A stretch of 64,000 nt of DNA from Candidatus Eiseniibacteriota bacterium (lineage in GTDB: Bacteria > Orphanbacterota > Orphanbacteria > Orphanbacterales > Orphanbacteraceae), in NCBI GenBank assembly GCA_029262235.1, contig JAJCZU010000003.1, forward strand, positions 567,990 through 631,989, given 5' to 3'. Within the stretch, counting starts at the first letter, position 1, and each line of letters starts with the position of its first letter. Below are positions 43,847 to 52,886 of this stretch, one piece after another. A program made the translations under genes and the position numbers. Under the pieces are notes generated by a model that did not search any database, had not been told where the DNA came from, and saw only the letters and a list, made by a program, of their open reading frames with translations.

Positions 43847-46800
43847 ATGCACAATCCCCGCACCAGTCCCGAGAGAACCGTTCTCGCAGGGATCCGGATC
43901 TTCGCCATTCTTCTCGCCTGCTTCTTCTTGACGACGCTCGCAACGACGGGCTCCGAGGCGAGCAGGATCGCGCCCGATTCGGAACCCGCAGCTTCCTTCG
44001 AGCCCGCCTGGGAGAGTGATCCCTGGATTCGTCAGGCTCGATCCGGCGCGACGCCGCTGCGAGCCGCCTCGCATTCCGCGCGCATTCATCTCGCATCCGG
44101 CTATACGATCGATCCGGGTGCTCCGGATCCCCTGGCCGCGGTTCCGGCGAGTCGCAAGACCGAAACGCCGGCCGGCTCGGCGCGGGGGCACTTCCTCGTG
44201 CAGTTCGACGGACCCATTACGCAGGAAGACAAGGCGAGGATTGAACGCGAGGGGGGGCGCGTCCTCTTCTACGTTCCTGAATACACGCTGCTGATTGAAG
44301 CAGGGGGCGACGATTTCGCTCGGATTACGGACGGCCCGCGCGTGCGCTGGGGCGGTCACTTCGCTCCCGCCTTCAAGATGAGCGACCGTATCCCGGCGCA
44401 CGCCAAGGGTGTCAGCGAGTTCTCGGTTCTCGTATTCCCGAGCGGATCGATGGACCTCGTGAAGTCCGAGGTCGCCAGTCTGGGCGCTACGATTCGTGAG
44501 GAATCGGACAACGGGATCAACAAGCTCTTTCGGATCGAAATGGACGCTGCGCGCGCGGCGGAACTGGCGAAGCTCGAAGCGGTCGCCTGGATCGAGCCGT
44601 ACGTCGCGCCGCAGCTCCTGAACGACCTTTCGCAGTGGGTGTGCCAGACCGACGTCGTGGATGATCGCCGTGTATGGGACATGGGGATCCGGGGCGCGGG
44701 ACAGGTCATCAACGTTCTCGACAGCGGTATCCGCACTTCGCATCTGCAGTTTCTCGACTCGAGCGTGCCGCTTCTCGACTTCGGCGACTACCCGACGCAC
44801 CGCAAGGTCATCGCGTACAAGAAATCGACCGAATCCCCGAACATCCTGTTCGGCGACGAAGGGATCAACGTCTGGCACGGCACGCACGTGTCCGGCACCG
44901 CGGCCGGCAGTGACGATCCGAACGGCGACGTCGACCTTCGCGACGGAAACGCCAAGGACGCGAAGATCTACTTCCAGGACGGTGGCGGGGCCCAGGAAGG
45001 GATCCTGCTGCAGATCGACCTGAACAACGTGTTTATTCACCCGTACAACGGAAACGCCGGCGGTGTCGCGCGCATCAGCAGCAACAGCTGGGGCGGGTCC
45101 GTCGCGGGCGCCTACGATCTTTTCTCGATGACGGCTGATCAGTTCATGTATGAACATCCTGAGTTTCTTCTCTGCTTCGCGAACGGAAACGACGGCTCGC
45201 CGATGACGGTGGGGAGCCCCGCTACCGCGAAGAACGTGCTGTCTGTCGGCGGCACCCAGAACGGAACGAGCGCGAATCTCATCTACAACTCGACGAGCCG
45301 CGGTCCGACGGCGGACGGCCGCTTCAAACCGACGATCTGCGCGCCCGGCCAGAATGTGTGGTCGGCGAACGGTGGGACCGACGCGGCGTACTGGCCGCTT
45401 TCGGGAACGAGCATGGCAACGCCGGGCGCGGCGGGCAGCGCGGCGCTCGTGCGCCAGTATCTGACGGACGGGTGGTATCCGACCGGCGCGCCGGTGCCGG
45501 CAAACGCGATGGCCACTCCTTCGGCGGCACTCGTGAAGGCGATGCTCGTGAACAGCGGGCAGAACGACGTTTCGGGCTTCACGTCGCCCGATTACAACAT
45601 CGGCTGGGGGCGCGTGAACACGGACGACGTGCTGACGTTTCCCGGTGACTCGCGCAAGCTCGCGGTCGTCGATCATACGCAGGGACTGCTGACCGGCGAG
45701 TACGTCGAGTACCAGGTCGAAGTCGCGAACGGCACGATCCCGCTCAAGGTGTCGCTCGTCTGGACGGACTACCCGGGCAGCCCGCTCGCCACGGTGCAGC
45801 TCGTGAACGATCTCGATCTTTCGGTTTCTGACGGCATCACCACGTACAAGGGCAATCGATATTCCGCCGGACAGTCTGTTGCTGGCGGCGCGCACGACTC
45901 GCTGAACGTCGAAGAGAACGTGCGCGTGAACGCGCCGTCGGCGGGAACCTGGACGATTCGCGTCGACGCGTCGAACGTCCCGTTCGGGCCTCAGGACTTC
46001 GCGCTCGTCGTTACGGGCGGGCTCGCGACCGATGTCGCTCTCGTGACCCTCGACCGTGCGGTCTACGGCGCGGGTGACCATCTCGCGATGCGCGTTGTCG
46101 ATCTCGACGCTGCGGGTTCGTCGGTCGACGTCGCGGTTACGAGCGACACCGAACTCGGCAATGAAACGGTGACCTTGAACGGCGGGAACGGCGTGTTCCA
46201 GGGCACGTTCCCCACCGCGGCCTTTGCCTCGTGGCTCGGCGATGGACAGCTTTCGGTCAGTCACGGCGACGAAGTGACCGTGACGTACGACGCCAGTTCG
46301 AAGAGCGGCACGCTGGTGGCGACGGCGCACATCAATATGAACGGCCCGGTGCTTTCGGGCGTCGCCGTGGAAGAGGCCGGGCAGACAGCGGCCACGATCG
46401 TGTGGTCTTCTTCCGCGCCTTCGAATTCGAAGATTTACTACGGGACGACGCCGGCGCTCGGCAGCGAAAGCGCGGTCGATCCCGCTCTGGTCGCCGCGCA
46501 TCGGATCACCGTGAACGGCCTTACGGCCAATCAAACCTACTACTACGATGTGGAGTCGGCGGACAATCAGGGCAATACCGTGCGCGACGATAACGGCGGC
46601 GGTCATTATACGTTCACGACCAGTGGCAAGAAGGACGTGCTGCTCGTCATCGGCGACGCGACGTTCGACCTGCGCTCGTACTACGAGGACGCGTTCGGAA
46701 GCGCGGGCTGGTCGTACAACGTCTGGGAAGGGGCGGCCGCGAGTACGCCGTTCGTGGGTGACGAAAACGCCGGGCTTGCCTCGTACAAGGCGGTCATCTG

Positions 46801-48319
46801 GCAGGTCGGCTCCGAACAGTACCCGCCGTTCACCGACGCCGCGCGCGATTCGCTCGTGCGATACAACGACGTGGGCAGCCGGTGGACGTGTTTCTCCCAC
46901 GACGTCGCATGGGACTTCAGCGATCCGAGCTCACCGGACTTCTCGGTCGATCGCAAGGACTGGTTCGAGACGGAACTCCATGCCGTTTATGTGGAAGATC
47001 CGGGTACGTGGGGGACGAACGTCGGGTATGCGGCCGATCCGATCTCCGGCGCGTACACGGGCGGAATTTCCTACACGGCGCACCGGTCGGGCGCGGCGGG
47101 TGACGAGGTGCTCGGGCAGGCGGGTTCCGGCACGGTCGCCGACGCCTGGCAGAACGACGACATCGTGCCCGGCCCGGTCGCGATTCGCTGGACGGGGGGC
47201 GGCCCCGTGGGGAGCCCGGGCGAATCGATCTGGTCGGGAACGGCCAACAAGTTCGTCGGCAACTTCTACGAATGGGTCGGTCTGAACCGCAGTACGTCGA
47301 ACGATGTTGCGCGCGCCGATGTACTCGACAAGACGTTGCAGTGGCTGATCGGCCACGATCATCCGGATGTCGCGCTGACATCCGCCACGGGCGGCGAAAC
47401 GTATACAGGCACATCGGCATCCATCGCATGGACGGAGTCGGTCGATGCGGGACTCTCCGCGGCCGCGCGTCGCATCTACTACAGCGACAACAGCGGCTCG
47501 GGGTGGACGCTGATCACGGGGAGCGCCGGACCGAGTCCCTACAACTGGGATATCAGTGCGATCCCGAACGGCGCGCAATATCGCGTACGGATCGAAGTCG
47601 AAGATGACGGCGCACCCGTTCTGGCGGGGTCGGCTTCTTCCGGGGCCGACTTTACGATCGATCGTCCCGGCGGTGATACGCGCGGACCGATCGTCCAGGC
47701 AGGGTCACCCGTCGTCGATCCGAATCCGATGTACGTCGTTACGAGTTCGGCATTCACCGCTACGGTCAGTGACGTGACGACGGGGAACGCCAACGTGACC
47801 GCAGCCGAATGGTCGTCCGGTTCGACGCCGGCACCGGCCGGCAGCGGAGCGGCGATGAGCGGTGCATTCGGTTCGCCGACGGTCTCCGTGTCGGCGACCG
47901 TGCCCGGTTCGTCACTCGGCGCGGGCTACGACACGCTCTGGGTGCGCGGGCAGGACGCGAACGGGCAGTGGGGCGCCGCCGCCTCTCTGCGGGTGATCGT
48001 GACAAGTGATCCGGCAACGGATGTCGCCGGTGGCGTACCGACGCGTCTCGCGCTGCACGGCAATCGGCCGAACCCGTTCAATCCGACGACCGCGATTGCA
48101 TTCTCCGTGCCGGGGGATGCGCGCGTTACGCTCGACGTTTACGATCTTGCGGGACGTCGCGTGAAGACGCTCGTCGACCGTAGCATGAGCGCCGGCAATC
48201 ACACCGTGAACTGGAGCGGAGTCGATGACGCGAACCATCCCGTGGCAAGCGGCATCTACTTCTACCGACTTCGATCGGGGGCGGAGGAAGCCGTCGGTCG
48301 CATGATCCTGATTCGCTGA
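43847..48319 (+). CDS. Secreted subtilisin-like (S8) protease with C-terminal sorting domain
   Basis: 1490 residues with a clear RBS (CGGAGG) and signal peptide. A propeptide-like region (about 90-230, HFLVQFDGPI) precedes the S8 catalytic domain: Asp near 291 (NVLDSGI), His near 346 (HGTHVSGT) and Ser near 522 (GTSMATPGAAG). A pre-peptidase-like beta domain follows (LVWTDYPGSPLAT), then a fibronectin-like domain (IVWSSSAPSNSKIYYG), a region of unknown fold (800-1200) and a FlgD-like C-terminal domain (RPNPFNPTTAIAF, SGIYFYRL). It is an extracellular protease, probably surface-anchored or secreted and self-processed. It is transcribed divergently from the TonB receptor. Confidence 0.93.
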   Translation: MHNPRTSPERTVLAGIRIFAILLACFFLTTLATTGSEASRIAPDSEPAASFEPAWESDPWIRQARSGATPLRAASHSARIHLASGYTIDPGAPDPLAAVPASRKTETPAGSARGHFLVQFDGPITQEDKARIEREGGRVLFYVPEYTLLIEAGGDDFARITDGPRVRWGGHFAPAFKMSDRIPAHAKGVSEFSVLVFPSGSMDLVKSEVASLGATIREESDNGINKLFRIEMDAARAAELAKLEAVAWIEPYVAPQLLNDLSQWVCQTDVVDDRRVWDMGIRGAGQVINVLDSGIRTSHLQFLDSSVPLLDFGDYPTHRKVIAYKKSTESPNILFGDEGINVWHGTHVSGTAAGSDDPNGDVDLRDGNAKDAKIYFQDGGGAQEGILLQIDLNNVFIHPYNGNAGGVARISSNSWGGSVAGAYDLFSMTADQFMYEHPEFLLCFANGNDGSPMTVGSPATAKNVLSVGGTQNGTSANLIYNSTSRGPTADGRFKPTICAPGQNVWSANGGTDAAYWPLSGTSMATPGAAGSAALVRQYLTDGWYPTGAPVPANAMATPSAALVKAMLVNSGQNDVSGFTSPDYNIGWGRVNTDDVLTFPGDSRKLAVVDHTQGLLTGEYVEYQVEVANGTIPLKVSLVWTDYPGSPLATVQLVNDLDLSVSDGITTYKGNRYSAGQSVAGGAHDSLNVEENVRVNAPSAGTWTIRVDASNVPFGPQDFALVVTGGLATDVALVTLDRAVYGAGDHLAMRVVDLDAAGSSVDVAVTSDTELGNETVTLNGGNGVFQGTFPTAAFASWLGDGQLSVSHGDEVTVTYDASSKSGTLVATAHINMNGPVLSGVAVEEAGQTAATIVWSSSAPSNSKIYYGTTPALGSESAVDPALVAAHRITVNGLTANQTYYYDVESADNQGNTVRDDNGGGHYTFTTSGKKDVLLVIGDATFDLRSYYEDAFGSAGWSYNVWEGAAASTPFVGDENAGLASYKAVIWQVGSEQYPPFTDAARDSLVRYNDVGSRWTCFSHDVAWDFSDPSSPDFSVDRKDWFETELHAVYVEDPGTWGTNVGYAADPISGAYTGGISYTAHRSGAAGDEVLGQAGSGTVADAWQNDDIVPGPVAIRWTGGGPVGSPGESIWSGTANKFVGNFYEWVGLNRSTSNDVARADVLDKTLQWLIGHDHPDVALTSATGGETYTGTSASIAWTESVDAGLSAAARRIYYSDNSGSGWTLITGSAGPSPYNWDISAIPNGAQYRVRIEVEDDGAPVLAGSASSGADFTIDRPGGDTRGPIVQAGSPVVDPNPMYVVTSSAFTATVSDVTTGNANVTAAEWSSGSTPAPAGSGAAMSGAFGSPTVSVSATVPGSSLGAGYDTLWVRGQDANGQWGAAASLRVIVTSDPATDVAGGVPTRLALHGNRPNPFNPTTAIAFSVPGDARVTLDVYDLAGRRVKTLVDRSMSAGNHTVNWSGVDDANHPVASGIYFYRLRSGAEEAVGRMILIR

Positions 48320-48332
48320 TTCTCGATTCGGT

Positions 48333-48369
48333 GGCCGCCGCGCGCGCTTCAAACTGCCGCGCGGCGGCC
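48333..48369. terminator. GC-rich hairpin between convergent genes
   Basis: A perfect 12-bp stem (GGCCGCCGCGCG/CGCGCGGCGGCC) with a 13-base loop, between the subtilase stop (48319) and the methyltransferase stop (48409). Neither side has a continuous T-tract. It probably serves both genes as a shared 3' hairpin. Confidence 0.55.
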
Positions 48370-48408
48370 GACCGCTTTCTGTTATTCGCTCAGACTGTGA
48401 CTCGCGTA

Positions 48409-49359
48409 TCAGGCCCCCGCGGGGAGCAGGCACGCTTTCGCAATCGCTTCCACATGACGATGGTCGGTTCCGCAGCAGCCGCCGACAACGGCGAGCCTGC
48501 GCAGCTTCTTTCTGATCTCCCGATACTGCGCGCCGAGTTCGACGGGATTGCCGTCGTCCAGAACCTCGCTTGCGTCGAGTTCCTCATGGCTCATGCAGGA
48601 AGCATTGGCGCGAAGCCCGCGAATACGATCCGTCCACGAAGCGCCTTCATCCATCGTGGACTCGAAGTGAGTCGGATGCGCGCAGTTGATCATGTAGTAA
48701 GCCGGCCCGTCGGCTGTACGCCGGTCGACTTCCTCGATCGCGGCCCGCAGGCTTTGCCCGGAGGGAAGGCGACCGTCGGTTTCTACCGTGAATGAAACCG
48801 CAACCGGGAGCCCCGCTTCGCGCGCCGCGTGTACGATTCCAACGGCTTCCGGCACGTTCGTCATCGTGAGCGCGCCTGCCATGTCCGCGCCCGCCTGGCG
48901 AAAGGCCGCGATCTGGGGGCGATGATAGGCCGCGGCTTCCGCCGGTGTCATCGTGGTATCCGCCACGTACCCGTCCCCGCGCGGGCCGATGCATCCGCTG
49001 ATCACGACAGGCGTCACTTCACTCGCGAATTCCGCACGCACCTCGCGCAGCAGGCGAATCGAGTCACGGTTCGCTTCGGCGAGCGCTTCCTCGGAGTAGC
49101 CGAGCTGCGCTCCCCAGTCCGGGTTCGCGCGCCACGTGACGCTTTCGAGCACGATCCCCGTACCGTGACGCCTGGCGATGTCGATATAGAGCGCGAAGTA
49201 GTCCCGCAGCCGTTCGCGCCCCCCCGGACGCTTCAGGAGATCGAATGCGGCGAAGGCGGGGAGTTCGATCCCGTCGTGAAAAACGAGCGTCGTTTCCAGG
49301 CCGCCGTCGGTCAGTAAGAGTCCGCCCGCAAGCTGTGGCAGGCGATTCGAGTCACTCAT
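48409..49359 (-). CDS. Homocysteine S-methyltransferase family protein
   Basis: 316 residues of the Hcy-binding TIM barrel family (MmuM/YitJ N-terminal type). Signature blocks are LLTDGGLETTL at the N-terminus and the zinc ligands Cys in MINCAHP and the Cys pair in VGGCCGTDHRH. It should transfer a methyl group to homocysteine, with S-methylmethionine or SAM as likely donor, in the cytoplasm. The start was placed at ATG 49359, about 10 bases after AAGGAG; ATG 49368 is too close to that RBS. It links functionally to the ahcY operon 7 kb away but shows no copy of that operator upstream. Confidence 0.9.
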   Translation of the reverse strand: MSDSNRLPQLAGGLLLTDGGLETTLVFHDGIELPAFAAFDLLKRPGGRERLRDYFALYIDIARRHGTGIVLESVTWRANPDWGAQLGYSEEALAEANRDSIRLLREVRAEFASEVTPVVISGCIGPRGDGYVADTTMTPAEAAAYHRPQIAAFRQAGADMAGALTMTNVPEAVGIVHAAREAGLPVAVSFTVETDGRLPSGQSLRAAIEEVDRRTADGPAYYMINCAHPTHFESTMDEGASWTDRIRGLRANASCMSHEELDASEVLDDGNPVELGAQYREIRKKLRRLAVVGGCCGTDHRHVEAIAKACLLPAGA

Positions 49360-49495
49360 GATACCCATGCTCCTTCTCGTATGGTTCGGAGCGCGATCAG
49401 CCGCGTTCCTGTTCTCTACTGACAGATACGCAGGAAGGAACCCGAGCCCGCCAAAGAAAATGGCGGCTCGAAAGCGGGTGGGTTAGGATAGGTCC

Positions 49496-50653
49496 ATGAA
49501 CCGGCCTCTGCTTTTCCTGCTGCCTCTCCTGATCGCCGCCTGTCCGGTCGCGGCAGGACCTCTCGACGGGATGACACTCTCCTGGACATACGATTCGGGC
49601 GGCTGAATCTTCGTTGCGCCCGAAGTTTCGGGCGACCGCGTCTATATCGGGTCGTGCTCCGGCCGATTCGTCTCGCTCGATCTCGCGACCGGCGAGCCGA
49701 TCTGGGAATACGACATCGTTTCGGACGGCGCGCAGAATTTCCACGGCGACATGATACTGAACGACACCCGCGCAATCGTGCCGACAGACGGGCAATCCGG
49801 GTTTATCTACTCGTTCGATCTCGCCACGGGTGAACCTACCTGGAAGTTGAGCGCGGGGAGCGGAGTCGCCGTCGATCTCGTTGAACACGATGGTCGCGTG
49901 TACGCATTCACGCTGCAGAGCGAAGTGATCGCACTCGACCCGGCCGATGGCGCGATCATCTGGCGCCGCGCGTTCCACAGGGAGGGGGCGATCCATCGCT
50001 TCATGGGACTCGTTCCCGGGGTCGCCGGTTCGATACTGGTGGTCGGCTGTCTCGACGGTTTCGTGCGCGCTCTCGATCGGGAAAACGGCGAAACCGTCTG
50101 GGAGCGTGATGTCGGCGCCGGCGTTACGAGTTCCGTGCTCGCCGCCGGAGATGTCGTCGTCACAGGAACGGTCGATTCCACGTTCCACGCGTTCGCGGTT
50201 GCGGGCGGCGACACGGTACGCTCCGCGAAAGCGGACGGGGAGCCGCGTGGCAAGCTCGTGGCGCTCGACGGAAAGGGTTCGTTCGCGGCTTTTCTCGCAC
50301 GGAACGCGTGGGAGGGACGCATCACGCGATGGAGCCCCGATCTCGTGCGCGAATGGGTCGCGCTGCCGCCGAACGGATCCGCGTGGATATCGCAGCGTCC
50401 CTACCTGCTTGGTGAACAGTGGATCCTGGCCGGCACGTCAAGCGGTGTGATCGGAGTGATCGACATCGATTCCGGCGAGCTCGTACAGGAGTTCGCGGTC
50501 GAACCGGAACACGACTGGGACGGCGACGGCCTGCGGTCGTTCGGCTTCACTGAGAGAAAGCTGTTCGTCGGTTCCGTGCGCGGAGTGCTCTACTGCTACG
50601 ATCTTCCGGTCGAAAAAAAAGGCCGGCCTCCTGAAGAGACCGGCCTTCGTTAG
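49496..50653 (+). pseudogene. PQQ-like beta-propeller lipoprotein gene interrupted by an in-frame TGA
   Basis: The ATG at 49496 starts a lipoprotein signal (LLIAAC lipobox) and a first strand (SWTYDSGG), then a TGA at 49604-49606. The same frame continues without further stops to 50653 and encodes a PQQ/BamB-like propeller, beginning with a perfect blade (DRVYIGSCSGRFVSLDLATGEPIW). The first ATG after the stop, at 49751, lies inside a blade and has no RBS, so a real restart is unlikely. TGA is a normal stop in this genome. Most likely TGG (Trp) or CGA (Arg) mutated to TGA, or the base is a sequencing error. If read through, it would be a 385-residue outer-membrane-anchored propeller. Confidence 0.75.
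50613..50647 (-). terminator. Intrinsic terminator of the M13 peptidase gene
   Basis: On the minus strand, a 12-bp stem (AAGGCCGGTCTC/GAGGCCGGCCTT, one G-U pair) with a 5-base loop runs into eight T. It starts 34 bases after the peptidase stop. It lies inside the last codons of the convergent propeller gene. Confidence 0.9.
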
Positions 50654-50680
50654 CTGGGCATCGCGCCCCGCAACCACATT

Positions 50681-52756
50681 CTACCAGATATGAACGCGCT
50701 CTTCCGGCGGCAGGTACATCGGGTCGCCGGGCTTCACGTCGAAAGCGGCGTACCACGCGTCGATGTTACGCACGATTCCGTTCACGCGAAACTCCGGCGG
50801 GCTGTGCGGATCGGCCGAAACACGGGTCAGCATGGTTTCGTCGCGCATCTTGCCGCGCCAGATCTGGGCGTAGCTCAGGAAGAAGCGCTGGTCGCCGGTC
50901 AGGCCGTCGAGAACGGGCGCTTCCTGCCCCTTCAGGCTGAGCTTGTACGCGTGGTAGGCGATCTCGAGGCCACCGAGGTCGCCGATGTTCTCGCCGAGCG
51001 TGAGCTCTCCGTTTACGAACACGCCTTCGAGCGGGCTGTACCCGTTGAACTGGGCAACGAGCCTGTCGGCCTTCCCTTTGAACTTCGCTTCGTCTTCCGG
51101 TGTCCACCACTCGCGAAGGACGCCGTCCCCGTCCGACTTCCGACCCTGGTCATCGAAGCCGTGCCCGATTTCGTGCCCGATTACCGCGCCGATGCCGCCG
51201 TAGTTGACAGCGTCATCCGCGTACGGATCGAAGAAGGGCGGCTGCAGAATGGCAGCGGGGAAAACGATCTCGTTCAAGCCGGGATTGTAGTAGGCGTTCA
51301 CCATCTGCGGCGGCATGTGCCACTCGCCCCGATCGATCGGTCCGCCGAGTTTCGCCCGATCGTATTCGTATTTCCACTCGGCCGTACGGTTCACGTTGCC
51401 GACGAGGTCGCCGGGCATGACCTTGAGCGCGGAGTAGTCCTTCCACTTGTCCGGATACCCGATTTTTACGGTGAACTTCGCAAGCTTCTCGCGTGCTTCC
51501 ACTTTCGTTTCTTCGGACATCCATGCGAGGTTGTCGATCCGCTCCTCGAACGCGACGATCAGGTTTTCGACAAGCCGGTCCATGCGGTCTTTCGACTCCT
51601 GCTTGAAGTGACGCTCCACGTAGAGCTGGCCGACGCTCTCGCCCATGCCGCGGTTCATCAGGTTCACGAAACGCTTCCAGCGCGCCCGCTGTTCTTTCGC
51701 CCCGGTCATGGCCGTTGAAATGAAACGGAACTGGGCTTCATCGAATTCTCTCGGCAGAAGCTGTGCGTTGCGGCTGACGAGCGATGCCTTCATGTACGCC
51801 TGCCACGTGGGGATCGGCGTGTCTGCGAAGACCTTCGCCATGCCCGTATACGCGCTCGGCGTCTCGATTACGAAATGCGTCTCGTCGGCAAGTCCGAGGC
51901 CGGCGAGATACACTCCCCACGGGAAACCGGGGGCGGACTTCGCGAGTTCATCGGGAGTCATTACATTATAGGTCTTGTCCCGGTCGCGTGTTTCCGCACG
52001 TTCCCAATGCGCTTCGGCGAGATTCGTTTCGAGCGCGATCACGGTATTGGCGCTGGCCTCCGGGTCCTTGTCGTCGATCAGCATGAAAACGTCAGTGAGG
52101 TACTCGCGATAGCTCGAGAGCGCTTTCTGGAAACGCTCGTTTTCCGTATCGAGATAGTAGGAACGGTCGGGCAGCGTGATTCCGCTCTGATCGAAGTGGG
52201 CGCGGTAGATTTCCGGATTCTTCGAATCCTGGTCGACGTAGTAGGTGAAAGGCGACTGCCTGCCGGCGCGCGCTCCCGCGGCGAGATGGCGCGCCACTTC
52301 TTCGTACGAAGACAGTTTCTCGATGGCGGCCAGCGAGGGCGCGAGAGGTGCGAGACCGTTCCCTTCGATCGACTCCTCGTCGAGATAGTCTTTGTAGAGG
52401 GTGCCCACTTTGAACATGACGCTGTTCGGATCGACCTGCGCGCCAGCGGATTCGTCGAGGATCTTCTTCACGTTCTCTTCCGATTCGATCCGAAGCTGGT
52501 AAAACGAACCGAACGACGAAAGGTCTTCGGGAATTTCATATTCGCGAAGCCATGTTCCGCTGGCGTGCTGGAAAAAATCCTCGCCGGGGGAGACAGCCGG
52601 ATCGATCGCGTCGAGTTCGATGCCCCAGTTTCCCAGTTTCGCCTTGCCGGATTCGCCGGGGATGATATCGGCCGCGAGCGGGCCGGGGCTGCCGAGCGAC
52701 AGCACGGCGCAGACGAGCGCGCCCCCCGCGATTCTCTTCATGATCGGATCGTTCAT
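50681..52756 (-). CDS. M13-family zinc metallopeptidase (neprilysin/PepO-like), secreted
   Basis: 691 residues with a signal peptide (ending LAA-D). The gluzincin motif HEIGH with its downstream ENIGDLGG (third zinc ligand Glu and Asp) is complete, and the substrate-binding NAYYNPG and a late RVNG motif (FRVNGIVRN) are present. These enzymes cleave short peptides outside the cytoplasm. The length is normal for the family. The C-terminus ends HIW rather than the CxxW of the mammalian enzymes. ATG 52756 has GGGAGAG 7 bases upstream. It is monocistronic, with a strong terminator at 50613-50647. Confidence 0.94.
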   Translation of the reverse strand: MNDPIMKRIAGGALVCAVLSLGSPGPLAADIIPGESGKAKLGNWGIELDAIDPAVSPGEDFFQHASGTWLREYEIPEDLSSFGSFYQLRIESEENVKKILDESAGAQVDPNSVMFKVGTLYKDYLDEESIEGNGLAPLAPSLAAIEKLSSYEEVARHLAAGARAGRQSPFTYYVDQDSKNPEIYRAHFDQSGITLPDRSYYLDTENERFQKALSSYREYLTDVFMLIDDKDPEASANTVIALETNLAEAHWERAETRDRDKTYNVMTPDELAKSAPGFPWGVYLAGLGLADETHFVIETPSAYTGMAKVFADTPIPTWQAYMKASLVSRNAQLLPREFDEAQFRFISTAMTGAKEQRARWKRFVNLMNRGMGESVGQLYVERHFKQESKDRMDRLVENLIVAFEERIDNLAWMSEETKVEAREKLAKFTVKIGYPDKWKDYSALKVMPGDLVGNVNRTAEWKYEYDRAKLGGPIDRGEWHMPPQMVNAYYNPGLNEIVFPAAILQPPFFDPYADDAVNYGGIGAVIGHEIGHGFDDQGRKSDGDGVLREWWTPEDEAKFKGKADRLVAQFNGYSPLEGVFVNGELTLGENIGDLGGLEIAYHAYKLSLKGQEAPVLDGLTGDQRFFLSYAQIWRGKMRDETMLTRVSADPHSPPEFRVNGIVRNIDAWYAAFDVKPGDPMYLPPEERVHIW

Positions 52757-52872
52757 AGTTTCTCTCCCAGTCATCGTCGTTTCAGGTCGGTAAGTGGCAC
52801 GGAGCCGGATTCGAGTGGTGCAGCAAAGAATCGTAGCATACAGAACGCGTGTTTATCCATCCCCGCGGAAGT

Positions 52873-52880
52873 GCTACATT
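52873..52880 (+). promoter_or_regulatory. Extended -10 box abutting a start codon
   Basis: TG-C-TACATT, hexamer 52875-52880, ends exactly 6 bases before the ATG at 52887. The predicted transcription start is the A of the ATG, so this would be a leaderless mRNA. There is no RBS. Confidence 0.5.
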
Positions 52881-52886
52881 GCCAGC

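Noticed and set aside
43808-46900. Open frame of 1030 codons on the minus strand
   Set aside because: It is antisense to the subtilase gene, is dominated by Arg, His, Asp and Val in random order, and has no domain or RBS. It results from high GC at third codon positions.
49604-49634. Selenocysteine codon with SECIS element
   Set aside because: The downstream hairpin is short, its loop lacks an early G, the protein is not a redox enzyme and no Sec genes are in view. Kept only as a check under the TGA finding.
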